Part shown: piece by piece, positions 41,779-51,025 of the stretch | Numbering within the stretch: position 1 is the first letter of the stretch | Layout: each line of letters begins with the position of its first letter | DNA from: Actinomycetes bacterium | GTDB lineage: Bacteria > Actinomycetota > Acidimicrobiia > Acidimicrobiales > Microtrichaceae | Direction of reading: 5' to 3' | Assembly: GCA_029782335.1 (NCBI GenBank) | Contig: JAKOVA010000264.1 | Span: 1 to 64,000 of the forward strand | DNA: 64,000 nucleotides | The notes under the pieces: generated by a model | The model's input: the letters and a program-made list of their open reading frames with translations, nothing else | Told to the model about the DNA's origin: nothing | Databases searched by the model: none | Program-made: the position numbers and the translations under genes

Positions 41779-42978
41779 GTGACCGACCCTTCCACGCCCG
41801 GCCGCCCATCCCCAGCCGAGCCTCGCCGCCGACCGCAACCGACGAGCGCTGCTGAACGTCCCGTGCGACGCGCCCCCAGCCCCACTCAACGGGCGCCCCA
41901 GCGCCGTGACGAGTACGTCGAGATCCGGCCTGCCGGGTCACTCGGGCGGCGGGTGGTCCTTTTCGTACTCGGCGTCGCGGTGATCATGGCGATCATCGCC
42001 GGAGGCGTGCTGGTGTGGGCGATGCGTCAGATCGATCCTGGCGATCCGGGCCCGCAGGTCGCCTCCCTGACGATTCCGTCCGGATCCGGAGTTGCCGATA
42101 TCGGCGCGCTCCTCGAGAAGCGGGGCATCATCACGAGCGCGACGGTCTTCGAGTGGTACGCCCGCTGGGAGAACAAGGGATCGAACTGGAAAGCAGGGGA
42201 GTACACGACCTTCCGTCGGAACTCCACGATGGCGGCGGTCTTCAAGGTGCTCGACGCGGGTCCGGTCCCGCCCGACACCGTGTCGCTGACGCTCATCCCC
42301 GGGACCCGCCTCGAAGATCAGCTCGCACGAATCTCGAAGGCGTTCCCCTCGATCACGGTGCCGCAACTGCAGATGGTGCTGGCCTCGGGCCGGATCACCT
42401 CGAAGTACCGCAAGGCCGCTCAACCCTCCTGGGAGGGGATGCTCGCCGCCGACACGTTCCGTTTCGAGGAGGACGCGACCGCGGATCAGATCCTCCAGAC
42501 CCTCGCTGATCATCAGACGAAGCTTCTTGACGAGCTCGGTTACGGGCGTGCCGAGGCCCTCACCGGACACACGGCGTGGGAACTGGTCACGATCGCGTCG
42601 CTCGTCGAGCGCGAAGCGGGCACGCCGCCGGATGAGGCCGGAAAGATCGCGCGGGTGGTCTACAACCGACTCGATCGTGGCGAGCCGTTGGGAATCGACG
42701 CATCGATTCTCTACGGCCTCGGGCGCACCTCGGGCGCATTGACCAAGTCTGATCTGGCGAAGGACACGCCGTACAACAATCGGTTGCACAAGGGCCTCCC
42801 GCCGACGCCGATCGCGACGCCGGCTCGCGCGGCGCTCGCTGCGGCGATCGATCCGACCCCCGGTCCGTGGATCTACTACGTCCTCGTCGAGAACGACCCA
42901 CCGACCCACCTGTTCACCGATTCGGCCCGAGAGTTCCAGAAGGCGAAGGCCGATGCGAAGGCGCGCGGGGTTTTCTGA
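41779..42978 (+). CDS. mltG: Endolytic murein transglycosylase MltG
   Basis: This 399-residue protein cuts nascent glycan strands and so limits their length. It has a basic, Pro-rich cytoplasmic N-terminus of about 55 residues, one membrane helix (VVLFVLGVAVIMAIIAGGVLVWAM), a LysM-like domain and the YceG catalytic domain with ELVTIASLVEREAG (catalytic Glu) and DTPYNNRLHKGLPPTPIATP. It starts at GTG 41779. Its stop is immediately followed by the aroE GTG. Confidence 0.94.
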   Translation: MTDPSTPGRPSPAEPRRRPQPTSAAERPVRRAPSPTQRAPQRRDEYVEIRPAGSLGRRVVLFVLGVAVIMAIIAGGVLVWAMRQIDPGDPGPQVASLTIPSGSGVADIGALLEKRGIITSATVFEWYARWENKGSNWKAGEYTTFRRNSTMAAVFKVLDAGPVPPDTVSLTLIPGTRLEDQLARISKAFPSITVPQLQMVLASGRITSKYRKAAQPSWEGMLAADTFRFEEDATADQILQTLADHQTKLLDELGYGRAEALTGHTAWELVTIASLVEREAGTPPDEAGKIARVVYNRLDRGEPLGIDASILYGLGRTSGALTKSDLAKDTPYNNRLHKGLPPTPIATPARAALAAAIDPTPGPWIYYVLVENDPPTHLFTDSAREFQKAKADAKARGVF

Positions 42979-42980
42979 CC

Positions 42981-43814
42981 GTGCGGCCGCCCGTCTCGGG
43001 CAGCACCCGGCTGGCGGCGGTGCTCGGCAACCCGGTGCGTCACTCGCTGTCGCCGGTGCTCTTCGACGCGGCGGCTGCGGCGAGTGGCGTCGATCTCGCC
43101 TACGTGGCGCTCGAAGTCAACTCGGGGTCGCTCCGTGACGCGATGGAAGGCGTGCGTGCGCTCGGATTCGTCGGGGTCAACGTCACGATGCCCCACAAGG
43201 AGCACGTCGGATCGCTCGTCGACGACCGCACCGACCGTGCCGCGCGACTTCAGGCAGTGAACTGCGTCACCGTCGAGGACGGCCGATTGATCGGCGACAA
43301 CACCGACGGTGCGGGTTTTCTCGCCGGCCTGCGCCACGACGGGATCGAGGTCGCCGGCCGTCGGGTCGCGGTGCTCGGGGCAGGCGGCGCGGCCCGGGCG
43401 ATTTGTGACGCGCTCGGTGGTGCCGGAGCGGCGCTGGTCACCGTGCACAACCGCAGCATCGACCGGGCACGGGTTGCCGCGGCACTCGCTGGCGATATTG
43501 GTGCCGTGGGCGAAGCGGGCCAACTCCGTGCCGCGGATCTGATCGTCAACGCGACGCCGCTCGGCATGGCCGGGGACCGGTCGGTCCCGCTCGACCCGAC
43601 GGTGCTGCGGAGAGAACACGTCGTCGTCGACATCGTGTACCACCCGATCGAGACGCCCCTCCTGGCAGCGGCGGCCGGCGTCGGAGCCAAGACGATCAAC
43701 GGCTTGGGCATGTTGATCGGGCAGGCGGGCATCGCGTTCGAGCGGTGGTGTGGCGTTGAGGCGCCGGTCTCCCAGATGCGTCTCGCCGCCACGGCATACC
43801 TCGGAGCCGACTGA
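42981..43814 (+). CDS. aroE: Shikimate dehydrogenase
   Basis: This 277-residue NADP-dependent enzyme reduces 3-dehydroshikimate to shikimate. It shows VLGNPVRHSLSPVLFDAA (substrate loop), NVTMPHKEHV with the catalytic Lys, IGDNTDGAGF, the Rossmann loop VAVLGAGGAARAICDAL and INGLGMLIGQAGIAFERW. GTG 42981 lies 2 bp after the mltG stop. It is separated from aroK by 3.1 kb of unrelated genes. Confidence 0.94.
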   Translation: MRPPVSGSTRLAAVLGNPVRHSLSPVLFDAAAAASGVDLAYVALEVNSGSLRDAMEGVRALGFVGVNVTMPHKEHVGSLVDDRTDRAARLQAVNCVTVEDGRLIGDNTDGAGFLAGLRHDGIEVAGRRVAVLGAGGAARAICDALGGAGAALVTVHNRSIDRARVAAALAGDIGAVGEAGQLRAADLIVNATPLGMAGDRSVPLDPTVLRREHVVVDIVYHPIETPLLAAAAGVGAKTINGLGMLIGQAGIAFERWCGVEAPVSQMRLAATAYLGAD

Positions 43815-43884
43815 ACGATCTCCGCTACACCTTTTCGCTCCTCCTGCCGATACATGCCGCACCACTGACTGCTGGGAGGACGAA

Positions 43885-44865
43885 GTGGCGCTGCAGGGAA
43901 CCATCGACTCGTTCGCGATGGCCGACGTCTTGCGACTGTTGGCGTCATCGGCGAAGTCGGGTCGGCTGATCGTCAACGGTGATCGTGGCACCGCGAATCT
44001 CTGGTTGGAGGAGGGGCGCTTCGTCGGCGGTGGTACCCCCGACCCGTCCTCCGCGGAGATCGCGGAGGTCGTCTTCGACGTCCTTCGCTTCGAGAACGGC
44101 AGTTTCATCTTCGAAGCGGGAGCCGTCTGCTCAGCGCCCGTGGAGCCCATCGAGGTTGTTCCCGTACTCGGGCAGGCCGAGGCGGCGCTGCTCGAGTGGA
44201 ACGAGATCGTCAAGATCGTGCCGTCACAGCGGTCGTGGATCACCCTCGCGGCGGAGTTGCCGCACGCGGAGGTCGTGGTCGACCAGGCGTGTTGGGCATC
44301 GATCGTCGCCGTGGGGAGCGGGACGAGCGTGGACCAACTCGGTGCACGGCTCGGTCTCGGTGAGCTGTCGTCGAGCCGGCTGGTCCGTGCGTTGGTCGAG
44401 GCCGGCTTCGTCGAGGTGGTCGACGCTCCCGAAACGGAGTCCTCGCTGTGGCACACCGACCTCGGCTCCGAGGACGCCGACGCGGCGGGATCCGAGGATG
44501 CGGCTGACCCCTTTGGGACCACCGGCCTTCCGGATCTCCCGATTCGCCGCCCGATGACCGCGTTCGAGGACGACTCGGAGTCGCCGGCGGTCTCCTTCGG
44601 CGGTGATGCGTTCGAGTCTGACGACATCGGGCTTCCCAGCCTGACGGTCGCCGGACTGACCGATGACCTCTACGAGTCGGCAACGAGCGCCGGCGATCCG
44701 GCGGGGGTCGCGGACGTGAACCGATCGATGTCGATGCTCAGCTCGAAGGCCGCACAGGCGCTCGCGTCGTTGAGCGTCCCCGACGATGTGCCGCGGGCGC
44801 AACTCGAGGGTGACGACGAGGACGAGGAGCGCACCCGTATGCTGCGCTTCCTCGGCACCGTGTGA
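43885..44865 (+). CDS. DUF4388 (PATAN-type) domain protein
   Basis: This 326-residue protein begins with a DUF4388 domain (about 1-100: LQGTIDSFAMADVLRLLASSAKSGRLIVNGDRGTANLWLEEGRFVGG). The domain occurs in regulatory proteins, often with response-regulator or gliding functions. A second helical part follows (about 125-180), then a long acidic, low-complexity region (about 185-300). It ends in EDEERTRMLRFLGTV. There is no signal or membrane helix. GTG 43885 has a Shine-Dalgarno GGGAGGA at 43875-43881. Its function is unknown; it may work with the next gene. Confidence 0.75.
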   Translation: MALQGTIDSFAMADVLRLLASSAKSGRLIVNGDRGTANLWLEEGRFVGGGTPDPSSAEIAEVVFDVLRFENGSFIFEAGAVCSAPVEPIEVVPVLGQAEAALLEWNEIVKIVPSQRSWITLAAELPHAEVVVDQACWASIVAVGSGTSVDQLGARLGLGELSSSRLVRALVEAGFVEVVDAPETESSLWHTDLGSEDADAAGSEDAADPFGTTGLPDLPIRRPMTAFEDDSESPAVSFGGDAFESDDIGLPSLTVAGLTDDLYESATSAGDPAGVADVNRSMSMLSSKAAQALASLSVPDDVPRAQLEGDDEDEERTRMLRFLGTV

Positions 44866-44869
44866 ACGC

Positions 44870-44895
44870 GCTCCTCGCGGGGCTTTCTTCACTTT
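44870..44895 (+). terminator. Weak terminator-like hairpin after the DUF4388 gene
   Basis: GCTCC-TCGC-GGGGC (5 bp with one G-U pair) followed by TTTCTTCACTTT lies 4 bp after the stop. It is short, so termination is uncertain. Confidence 0.35.
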
Positions 44896-44960
44896 CAGCG
44901 CCGAATGCGCCACAGTGGATGGTCTCCCCGACCATGCCGTCAGCCGCTGAGAGGACCACG

Positions 44961-46142
44961 ATGGCCACCGCAACCCTTCGCTCCGCGCTCGATCAGCCGT
45001 TTCCGGCCGGTCGCGCCTGGGCCGAGTCGGCGTTGTGGCGATTGGGCCTTCACCCCGACGCAGAACTGGACGTGCGCCACGTCGCCCAGGGGTGGATGCG
45101 TCTCGGCGTCGGCGATGACGCAACGCTCGTCGACACCTTGTTCGTCCTCACCGACACACAGTTGGGGTTCGGCCAGGTCGAGGTCGAGACCACCGATCCG
45201 CACTGGGTGCCGCTCTCCTCGATCGTCGCGATCGACCTGATCGAGGGGGTCCCGTACCCCCTCGAGGCGATTGAGGTGCAGTTCGCTGGTGGACTCGCGA
45301 TTTTCGTCGGATGGCCCCCGGCGTTGAGCGAGGCGGTGCTCGAGGTGTTGCGACCTGGCACGGTCGACGCTGAGGCGCCCGACGGTGACGTTGGTGACGG
45401 TGACGTTGGTGACGGTGACGTCGTTGACGCTGATCTCCCCGACGGCGAGGCGGTCGACGACCCTGACCGCTCCCACGACATCGCGGCCCCCGCTCCGCAG
45501 CACGCGACCCCGTTCACGGCAGATGTTCCCCCGATGCCACCACCGCCGATCGCTGCGCTCTTCGGTTCGGAGCCCACGCCGTCATCGAGTGTTGTTCGTC
45601 CCGACGAGCGCGACCGGCATGACGCAGTCGCGGACGACTTCTTCTCAGACCTCGAGGCGACCCCGCCCGACGCGTCGCTGTTCTCCCTCGACGCGCAAGG
45701 CGAAGATGACGTCGCGGTGCCAGAGGTGCCCGAGGATGCAGTCGCGGTTCACGGGCCGTGGGACGACCCCACGGTCGCGTGGCCCGACCCGTTCCGTGGC
45801 TGCGTCTTTCTCGGTGGACACCCCCTCCACCAGCGCCGCCGGAAGAACGTCGTCGTGGTCATGCGCGCCGGCGGTCTGGTCATCGCGTCTGGGGGGAGTC
45901 GAGGGTGGTCGGTTCACGCGCCGTGGCACGAAGTGCGTCGGCTCGACGTCCAAGGCGCCGACGAGGTGAAGTTCACCCACAACCACCGCATCGATCTCAA
46001 CGGCAGCGCACTCGTGGTGGAGTTACTCGACGGCACGTTCCTGCTCGTCGAGGTGCGTGGTCGCCGGCCGGCGTCACTCCGCTCGGCGCTCGCGCCGATC
46101 ATGCTCGTCGTCGCCGAGTCTCCGACCGCCGAACATCACTGA
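44961..46142 (+). CDS. Conserved hypothetical protein with two PH-like beta domains and acidic linker
   Basis: This 393-residue protein has an N-terminal domain (about 1-130) with ATLVDTLFVLTDTQLGFGQVEVE and a C-terminal domain (about 275-390) with VVVVMRAGGLVIASGGSRGWSVHAPWHEVRRLDV. Both read like PH/GRAM-type beta folds that sense ligands or membranes. The linker is very acidic and contains the repeated motif DVGDG. No family name can be given. ATG 44961 has the ribosome site GAGAGGA at 44949-44955; earlier in-frame starts lack one. It is linked by position to the DUF4388 gene. Confidence 0.7.
   Translation: MATATLRSALDQPFPAGRAWAESALWRLGLHPDAELDVRHVAQGWMRLGVGDDATLVDTLFVLTDTQLGFGQVEVETTDPHWVPLSSIVAIDLIEGVPYPLEAIEVQFAGGLAIFVGWPPALSEAVLEVLRPGTVDAEAPDGDVGDGDVGDGDVVDADLPDGEAVDDPDRSHDIAAPAPQHATPFTADVPPMPPPPIAALFGSEPTPSSSVVRPDERDRHDAVADDFFSDLEATPPDASLFSLDAQGEDDVAVPEVPEDAVAVHGPWDDPTVAWPDPFRGCVFLGGHPLHQRRRKNVVVVMRAGGLVIASGGSRGWSVHAPWHEVRRLDVQGADEVKFTHNHRIDLNGSALVVELLDGTFLLVEVRGRRPASLRSALAPIMLVVAESPTAEHH
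45381..45425 (+). repeat. Three 15-bp coding repeats
   Basis: GACGGTGACGTTGGT occurs twice exactly and a third time with changes in the last bases, giving the peptide DGDVG in tandem inside the acidic linker. This is probably replication slippage. Confidence 0.85.
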
Positions 46143-46177
46143 CGCACCCGCAGCGGCTCGACAGGTCGCGGATGAGA

Positions 46178-46201
46178 CGTGACGTGGAATGACACGTTAC
46201 G
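46178..46201. promoter_or_regulatory. Imperfect inverted repeat at the SGNH gene promoter
   Basis: CGTGACGTG and CACGTTACG, 6 bp apart, form a 9-bp inverted repeat with one mismatch. The right arm overlaps a possible -10 box TACGCT (46198-46203), 32 nt before ATG 46236. Confidence 0.35.
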
Positions 46202-46235
46202 CTCCGTCCGACATCAGCAACGTGGGGGTGCGGAT

Positions 46236-46868
46236 ATGGCGGGAACGACATGGCGTGTGCGGTGCGCGGCGGCAGTGGCCGTGCTGGCCGCGCTCCTGGG
46301 TGCCGGCGGATGCGCACTGGTGCAGCCCACCATCCCGGTTGCCGGAGGATCCAGCGGGGGAGCCCCGCAAGCCCAGGCGCACGGCACGTGGGTCGCCGGT
46401 GACTCCATTTCGCGTGCGAGCCAGTGGCCGAGCCACGTCACGCCGGCGCCCTTGCCGTCGGTTGCGGAGTCCCGTACGGGCTTCCTCCGTGCCATCGACG
46501 GTCGGACCATCGGATCGAACCTGACGACGGCGATCGCCCGCAACGGTGTACCTGACCGGGTGGTGATCATGGGTGGCGTGAACGACGTCCGAATTGCGAA
46601 CCCGCCGTCGATCGCGGCGATCACGGCCGCGATGGCCGCGCTCGAGGCCGAGGTGACCGCGCAAGGTGTCACGGTGATCTGGGCGACCGAACCCGCCTGG
46701 ACCTACGCCGGTCCGGTCGGGCAGATCAACCAGTGGATGCGAACTCGTCCCCACGTGATCGACTGTGCCGGATCGGTGAATGGGTCGCCGTTCAACACCT
46801 ACGACGGGGTGCATCCGACCGCCGCGGCGAACGACGTGCTCGGCAGGTGTATTTCAGCCCGTCTCTGA
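46236..46868 (+). CDS. SGNH/GDSL hydrolase lipoprotein
   Basis: This 210-residue protein has a lipoprotein signal (VAVLAALLGAGGCALVQP, lipidated Cys about 25). The SGNH blocks are clear: GDSIS (Ser nucleophile) in WVAGDSIS, IMGGVNDVR (block III Asn) and YDGVHPTAAAN (Asp-His). It is predicted to be an esterase or acylhydrolase anchored outside the membrane; the substrate is unknown. ATG 46236 sits at the signal peptide start and follows GTGGGGG. Upstream there is an inverted repeat at its promoter. Confidence 0.83.
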   Translation: MAGTTWRVRCAAAVAVLAALLGAGGCALVQPTIPVAGGSSGGAPQAQAHGTWVAGDSISRASQWPSHVTPAPLPSVAESRTGFLRAIDGRTIGSNLTTAIARNGVPDRVVIMGGVNDVRIANPPSIAAITAAMAALEAEVTAQGVTVIWATEPAWTYAGPVGQINQWMRTRPHVIDCAGSVNGSPFNTYDGVHPTAAANDVLGRCISARL

Positions 46869-46894
46869 CCTGCGGGGCGATACCGCCTGGGCGA

Positions 46895-46900
46895 TAGGGT
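46895..46900 (+). promoter_or_regulatory. Leaderless -10 box for aroK-aroB
   Basis: TAGGGT ends 8 nt before GTG 46909. Confidence 0.5.
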
Positions 46901-46908
46901 CGACCGCT

Positions 46909-47439
46909 GTGAATCGGCCGCACGTCTCGATCGTCGGGCTTCCGGGCACCGGGAAGAGCACCATCGCTCCGATCCTTGCGTCCCGTCTCGACCTCGTGGA
47001 GATCGACCTGGACGAGTTCATCGAGACATCCGCGTCGATGGGCGTTTCGGAGATCTTCGCCGCTGAGGGCGAAGACGGCTTCCGCGATCGTGAGGAGCGG
47101 GCGCTCGCGCAACTCGTCGATGCCGACGAGCCGGCACGGCTGGTGAGCTGCGGGGGCGGTGTTGTGCTCCGCGCCGCGAATCGCCGTCGACTCAGCGAGC
47201 GAACGCGCTGTGTCTGGCTCGACGCGAGCGACGAGACGTTGGCCGAGCGGCTCTGGTCTGCACGCTCGACGCGTCCGCTCCTGGGCGACGCGGAAACCCC
47301 CTCCGAGCTGCGCTCACGAGTCGCGACGTTGCGCGCTGCTCGTGCGCCCTACTACGAGGAGGTCGCCTTCAGCCGGGTCGTCGTCGACGATCTCGACGTG
47401 GCCTCGGTTTCCGAGGCGGCAGCGGTGGCGGTCGCATGA
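46909..47439 (+). CDS. aroK: Shikimate kinase
   Basis: This 176-residue P-loop kinase phosphorylates shikimate at the 3-hydroxyl. It has Walker A GLPGTGKSTIAPILA, the substrate segment VEIDLDEFIE, GEDGFRDREERAL, SCGGGVV and the lid TRPLLGD. It starts at GTG 46909 and overlaps aroB by 4 bp. In mycobacteria aroC lies just upstream of aroK; it is not present in this window. Confidence 0.93.
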   Translation: MNRPHVSIVGLPGTGKSTIAPILASRLDLVEIDLDEFIETSASMGVSEIFAAEGEDGFRDREERALAQLVDADEPARLVSCGGGVVLRAANRRRLSERTRCVWLDASDETLAERLWSARSTRPLLGDAETPSELRSRVATLRAARAPYYEEVAFSRVVVDDLDVASVSEAAAVAVA

Positions 47440-48437
47440 TCACCGTTGAAGTGCCCCTCGGCGAGCGCAGCTACCCGGTGCTGATCGGCCCGGGTGTGCG
47501 GCGGGAACTCGACGCGGTCGTGCCGCCGGAGATACGTCGCATCGCGGTGATCACTCAGGCGGATCTCCCCGTCGAAATGGAGATCGATCGCGACCACGAG
47601 CGGTTCTTCGTGGGGCCCGGCGAAGCCCACAAGAACCTCGGCACCGTGGAGCGCTTGTGTTCGGAGATGTCGGCGTCGGGCTTCACCCGCGCCGACTGTG
47701 TCGTCGCCGTGGGGGGCGGGATCGTCACCGACATCGGTGGATTCGTCGCCGCCGTCTATCACCGCGGCATCCCCGTCATCCACGTTGCCACCACGCTGCT
47801 CGCCCAGATCGACGCCGCGATCGGCGGGAAGACCGGCGTCAACCTGCCGGAAGGCAAGAACCTCGTGGGCGCCTACTGGCAGCCCACCGCGGTGCTCTGC
47901 GACACCGAGGTGCTCGCCACGCTGCCACCACGTGAGTGGCGCTGCGGCCTGGGCGAGCTCGCCAAGTACCACTGGCTCGGAGGTGGGCGCCTCGACGACC
48001 TGCCCCTCGACGACCGGGTCGCGGCATGCGTCGGGATCAAGGCAGAAGTCGTTGCCGCCGACGAACGCGAGGGCGGCCGCCGCGCCACGCTCAACTACGG
48101 CCACACGCTCGCGCACGCCCTCGAGACAGCCGGCAACCACGAGCTTCGTCACGGCGAGGCTGTCGCGATCGGTCTGGTGTTCGCTGCGGAGCTGGCACAA
48201 CGGCTCGGGCGTATCGACGAGGCTGCGGTCGCTGAGCACCGACGTGTCGTTTCGGCCTACGAGCTGCCCGATCGGATTCCCGGGGGCTTCGATGACAACG
48301 AGCTCATCGAGCTGTTCGCACGGGACAAGAAGGCGACCCGTCAGCTGACCTTCGTGCTCGACGGACCTCGTGGCGTCGAGCCGGTGATCGTCGAGGACCG
48401 CGACCTGATCCGCTCAGCACTCGCGGCCATGCGGTGA
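47436..48437 (+). CDS. aroB: 3-dehydroquinate synthase
   Basis: This 333-residue NAD-dependent, metal-binding enzyme closes the shikimate ring from DAHP. Family signatures are intact: AVGGGIVTDIGGFVAAVYHRGI, VATTLLAQIDAAIGGKTGVNLPEGKNLVGAYWQP, GLGELAKYHWLGG, NYGHTLAHALE (metal His) and HGEAVAIGLVFA. It is coupled to aroK by overlap. Confidence 0.95.
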   Translation: MITVEVPLGERSYPVLIGPGVRRELDAVVPPEIRRIAVITQADLPVEMEIDRDHERFFVGPGEAHKNLGTVERLCSEMSASGFTRADCVVAVGGGIVTDIGGFVAAVYHRGIPVIHVATTLLAQIDAAIGGKTGVNLPEGKNLVGAYWQPTAVLCDTEVLATLPPREWRCGLGELAKYHWLGGGRLDDLPLDDRVAACVGIKAEVVAADEREGGRRATLNYGHTLAHALETAGNHELRHGEAVAIGLVFAAELAQRLGRIDEAAVAEHRRVVSAYELPDRIPGGFDDNELIELFARDKKATRQLTFVLDGPRGVEPVIVEDRDLIRSALAAMR

Positions 48438-48445
48438 TCCGCTCG

Positions 48446-48451
48446 TAGGCT
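48446..48451 (+). promoter_or_regulatory. Leaderless -10 box for aroQ
   Basis: TAGGCT ends 7 nt before ATG 48459. Confidence 0.5.
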
Positions 48452-48458
48452 GCCGCCG

Positions 48459-48908
48459 ATGTCACCCCACCGCACGGTTCTGCTGCTCAGCGGGCCGAAT
48501 CTCAACATGCTGGGTCTCCGCGAGCCCGAGGTCTACGGGGTCGAGACACTCGACGACCATGTCGCGGTGGCGACCGCCACCGCGGAGGCTCACGGATTCG
48601 AACTCCGCCACTTTCAGTCGAACCACGAGGGGGAACTGGTCGACCTCATCCATGCGGCGAGGGGGAACCACGAGGCGATCATCATCAACGCCGGGGCCTT
48701 TACCCACTACAGCTGGTCGATCCACGACGCGCTCGCGGTCTTCGACGGCCCGATCGTCGAATTGCACCTCTCCAATCCCGAACGACGTGAGTCGTGGCGC
48801 TCGACGTCGGTGATCTCACCGGTCGCCCACGGGATCATCTGCGGTTTCGGCGGTGTCGGGTACCGGCTAGCGGTCGAAGCCGTCGTTGAGCTCCTGAGCC
48901 GCCGATGA
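48459..48908 (+). CDS. aroQ: 3-dehydroquinate dehydratase, type II
   Basis: This 149-residue dodecameric-type enzyme dehydrates 3-dehydroquinate. It has LLLSGPNLNMLGLREPEVYG with the catalytic Tyr, FQSNHEGELVDLIH, INAGAFTHYSWSIHDAL with the catalytic His, and VELHLSNPERRESWR. It overlaps the peptidase gene by 4 bp. Together with aroK, aroB and aroE, four shikimate steps are encoded in the window. Confidence 0.95.
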   Translation: MSPHRTVLLLSGPNLNMLGLREPEVYGVETLDDHVAVATATAEAHGFELRHFQSNHEGELVDLIHAARGNHEAIIINAGAFTHYSWSIHDALAVFDGPIVELHLSNPERRESWRSTSVISPVAHGIICGFGGVGYRLAVEAVVELLSRR

Positions 48909-50005
48909 GTCACCTTCCCGCCATGGAGGTTCCTTCCCGCCTGACGCGTCTGCGGGCGGCGATCGAACGAGCCGAGCTTGACTGCCTGCTCGTAACCCAC
49001 CTCCCGAACATCCGCTACCTGAGCGGGTTCAGCGGATCCGCCGCGCTCCTCGCGGTCACCGGCGATGCGGCGGTGCTGGTCACCGACGGTCGCTATGCCG
49101 AACAGGCGCCCGCGGAGATCGAGTCGGTGGGTGCCGACATCGGGGTGGTCGTGAGCGGCGATCGGCAGCGGGAGGAGATCCGTGCGGTGCTCCGCGATCG
49201 TGGTCGCATCGGCCTCGAAGGCGAACACGTCGCCCACGCCGCGTGGCTTCGCTACTGCGAGGACTGGTTCCCGGGGGCTGACGTTCGATCGACGAGCGGC
49301 ATCGTCGAAGCGCTCCGCGAGGTCAAAGACGCAGGTGAGATCGCCCGGATCCGAGCAGCGTGCAGTATCGCGGACGCCGCGCTGGCGGAAGTGCGGTCCG
49401 GCCTCGCGGACGGCCCGACCGAAGCCGAGTTCAGACTCGAACTCGACACCGCCATGCGACGGCGGGGGAGCCCGGAGGTGAGCTTCGAGACGATCGTCGC
49501 CTCCGGCCCGAACGCCGCCAAGCCGCACGCTCGGCCCACGGACCGTCGCATCGTCGAAGGTGACCTCGTCGTCATCGACTTCGGTGCCATGGTCGACGGC
49601 TACCACTCCGACATGACCCGCACCGTGATGATCGGAACGCCGAGCCAGACCCAACAGCGAATGCTGGAGGTGGTGGGCGAAGCTCAGTCGGCGGGAGTCG
49701 CCGCCGTCGCCGCCGGAGTCGCCGCGGCGACGGTGGATGCCGCTTGCCGTGACGTGATCGACGAGGCCGGATGGGCAGCGGCGTTCCTCCACGGAACCGG
49801 TCACGGAGTAGGCCTCGACATCCACGAGGCCCCCCGGGTGGGGGCTCGCTCGGATGCTACGCTCACCGCCGGCCAGGTGGTCACCGTGGAACCAGGGGTG
49901 TACCTCCCTGAACACGGCGGTGTCCGAATCGAGGACACGGTGGTGGTGTGCGACACCGGTGCCGAGCCGCTGACCCTCGCCCCCAAGCTCACCAGCGTCA
50001 CCTGA
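48905..50005 (+). CDS. Xaa-Pro aminopeptidase/dipeptidase (M24 family)
   Basis: This 366-residue protein has an N-terminal creatinase-like domain ([25 protein letters not shown]) and a pita-bread catalytic domain with the five metal ligands visible: [18 protein letters not shown] (two Asp), [14 protein letters not shown] (His), [20 protein letters not shown] (two Glu). It removes N-terminal residues before proline or cleaves Xaa-Pro. The order aroQ-pepQ-efp-nusB is conserved in Actinobacteria. Confidence 0.92.
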   Translation: MSHLPAMEVPSRLTRLRAAIERAELDCLLVTHLPNIRYLSGFSGSAALLAVTGDAAVLVTDGRYAEQAPAEIESVGADIGVVVSGDRQREEIRAVLRDRGRIGLEGEHVAHAAWLRYCEDWFPGADVRSTSGIVEALREVKDAGEIARIRAACSIADAALAEVRSGLADGPTEAEFRLELDTAMRRRGSPEVSFETIVASGPNAAKPHARPTDRRIVEGDLVVIDFGAMVDGYHSDMTRTVMIGTPSQTQQRMLEVVGEAQSAGVAAVAAGVAAATVDAACRDVIDEAGWAAAFLHGTGHGVGLDIHEAPRVGARSDATLTAGQVVTVEPGVYLPEHGGVRIEDTVVVCDTGAEPLTLAPKLTSVT

Positions 50006-50020
50006 AAGGACGCCCCCCGC

Positions 50021-50584
50021 ATGCCCCAGATCTCGACCGCGGACTTCAAGAACGGCATGACCCTCGCGCTCGACGAGGGCCTCTTCAATCTCGTCGAGTT
50101 CCAACACGTCAAGCCCGGCAAGGGTGGCGCGTTCGTCCGGACCACCCTCAAGAACGTCCGCACCGGCGCCGTGCTCGAGCGCACGTACCGCGCCGGCGAG
50201 CGGATGGAGCGGGCGATCGTCGACAAGGCGGAGATGCAGTTCCTCTACCGCGACGGCGGCGATTACGTCTTCATGAACAACTCGACCTACGAGCAGCTCA
50301 ACGTCACCGCAGCGACGCTCGGCGATGCGGCGAACTACATCGTGGACGGCTCAACCGCAGTGATGCTGATGTATCAGGACGAGGTCATCGGTGTGGATCT
50401 GCCCGCAGCGGTCGAGCTCACCATCACCGAGACCGAACCCGGCATCCAGGGCGATCGGGTCTCGGGCGCGAAAAAGCCGGCGACCCTCGAGACCGGTCTG
50501 GTGGTTCAGGTCCCGTTGTTCATCGAGCCCGGCGAGCGGGTCAAGGTGGACACGCGCTCGGGCGAGTTCATCAGCCGGGCCTGA
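50021..50584 (+). CDS. efp: Elongation factor P
   Basis: This 187-residue protein rescues ribosomes stalled at polyproline. It has the three beta-barrel domains: [42 protein letters not shown], with the loop Lys at [28 protein letters not shown], and the C-terminal [40 protein letters not shown]. No modification enzyme for the Lys is in the window. Shine-Dalgarno AAAGGA precedes ATG 50021. Confidence 0.96.
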   Translation: MPQISTADFKNGMTLALDEGLFNLVEFQHVKPGKGGAFVRTTLKNVRTGAVLERTYRAGERMERAIVDKAEMQFLYRDGGDYVFMNNSTYEQLNVTAATLGDAANYIVDGSTAVMLMYQDEVIGVDLPAAVELTITETEPGIQGDRVSGAKKPATLETGLVVQVPLFIEPGERVKVDTRSGEFISRA

Positions 50585-50587
50585 GCG

Positions 50588-51001
50588 TTGGTCGACCTGC
50601 CGACCGGCGGTGGCCGCCGAGATGCTCGGGAGCGGGTGCTGCACCTGCTCTATGAGGCGGACCAGCGATCCGTCGGCGTCGAGGCCGTCCTCGAGGACCA
50701 GGTCCTCGAACCGGACGCCTACACGGCCGCAGTGCTGCGCGGCGTCGAGGCGAGCCGCTCGAAGCTCGACGAGTTGATCGCTCGGCTCGCGCAGGGCTGG
50801 ACGTTGGATCGCATGCCCACGATGGACCGCCTGGTGCTCGAGATCGCCGTGTTCGAGCTGCGCGAGCGCCCCGACGTTCCCACCGCGGTCATCCTCAACG
50901 AGGCGGTCGAGCTCGCCAACCAGTATTCGACCGACGACTCGGGCCGTTTCGTCAACGGCGTGTTGGCGGCGGCCGCGACCGAAGTTCGCCCGGAAACCTG
51001 A
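50588..51001 (+). CDS. nusB: Transcription antitermination factor NusB
   Basis: This 137-residue helical RNA-binding protein takes part in rRNA antitermination. It has GRRDARERVLHLLYEADQR, DRLVLEIAVFELRERPDVPTAVILNEAVELANQYSTDDSGRFVNGVLAA. It starts at TTG 50588, 3 bp after the efp stop; a start further in would cut into the conserved first helix. The next gene, pyrR, has its own promoter and leader. Confidence 0.94.
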   Translation: MVDLPTGGGRRDARERVLHLLYEADQRSVGVEAVLEDQVLEPDAYTAAVLRGVEASRSKLDELIARLAQGWTLDRMPTMDRLVLEIAVFELRERPDVPTAVILNEAVELANQYSTDDSGRFVNGVLAAAATEVRPET

Positions 51002-51016
51002 CGTCGCCGCTGGTGG

Positions 51017-51022
51017 TACCGT
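51017..51022 (+). promoter_or_regulatory. -10 box for the pyrR leader transcript
   Basis: TACCGT lies 19 nt before the PyrR-binding element, so RNA would start near 51029. It occupies the same place relative to the element as TAGGGT does at carA. Confidence 0.45.
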
Positions 51023-51025
51023 CCA

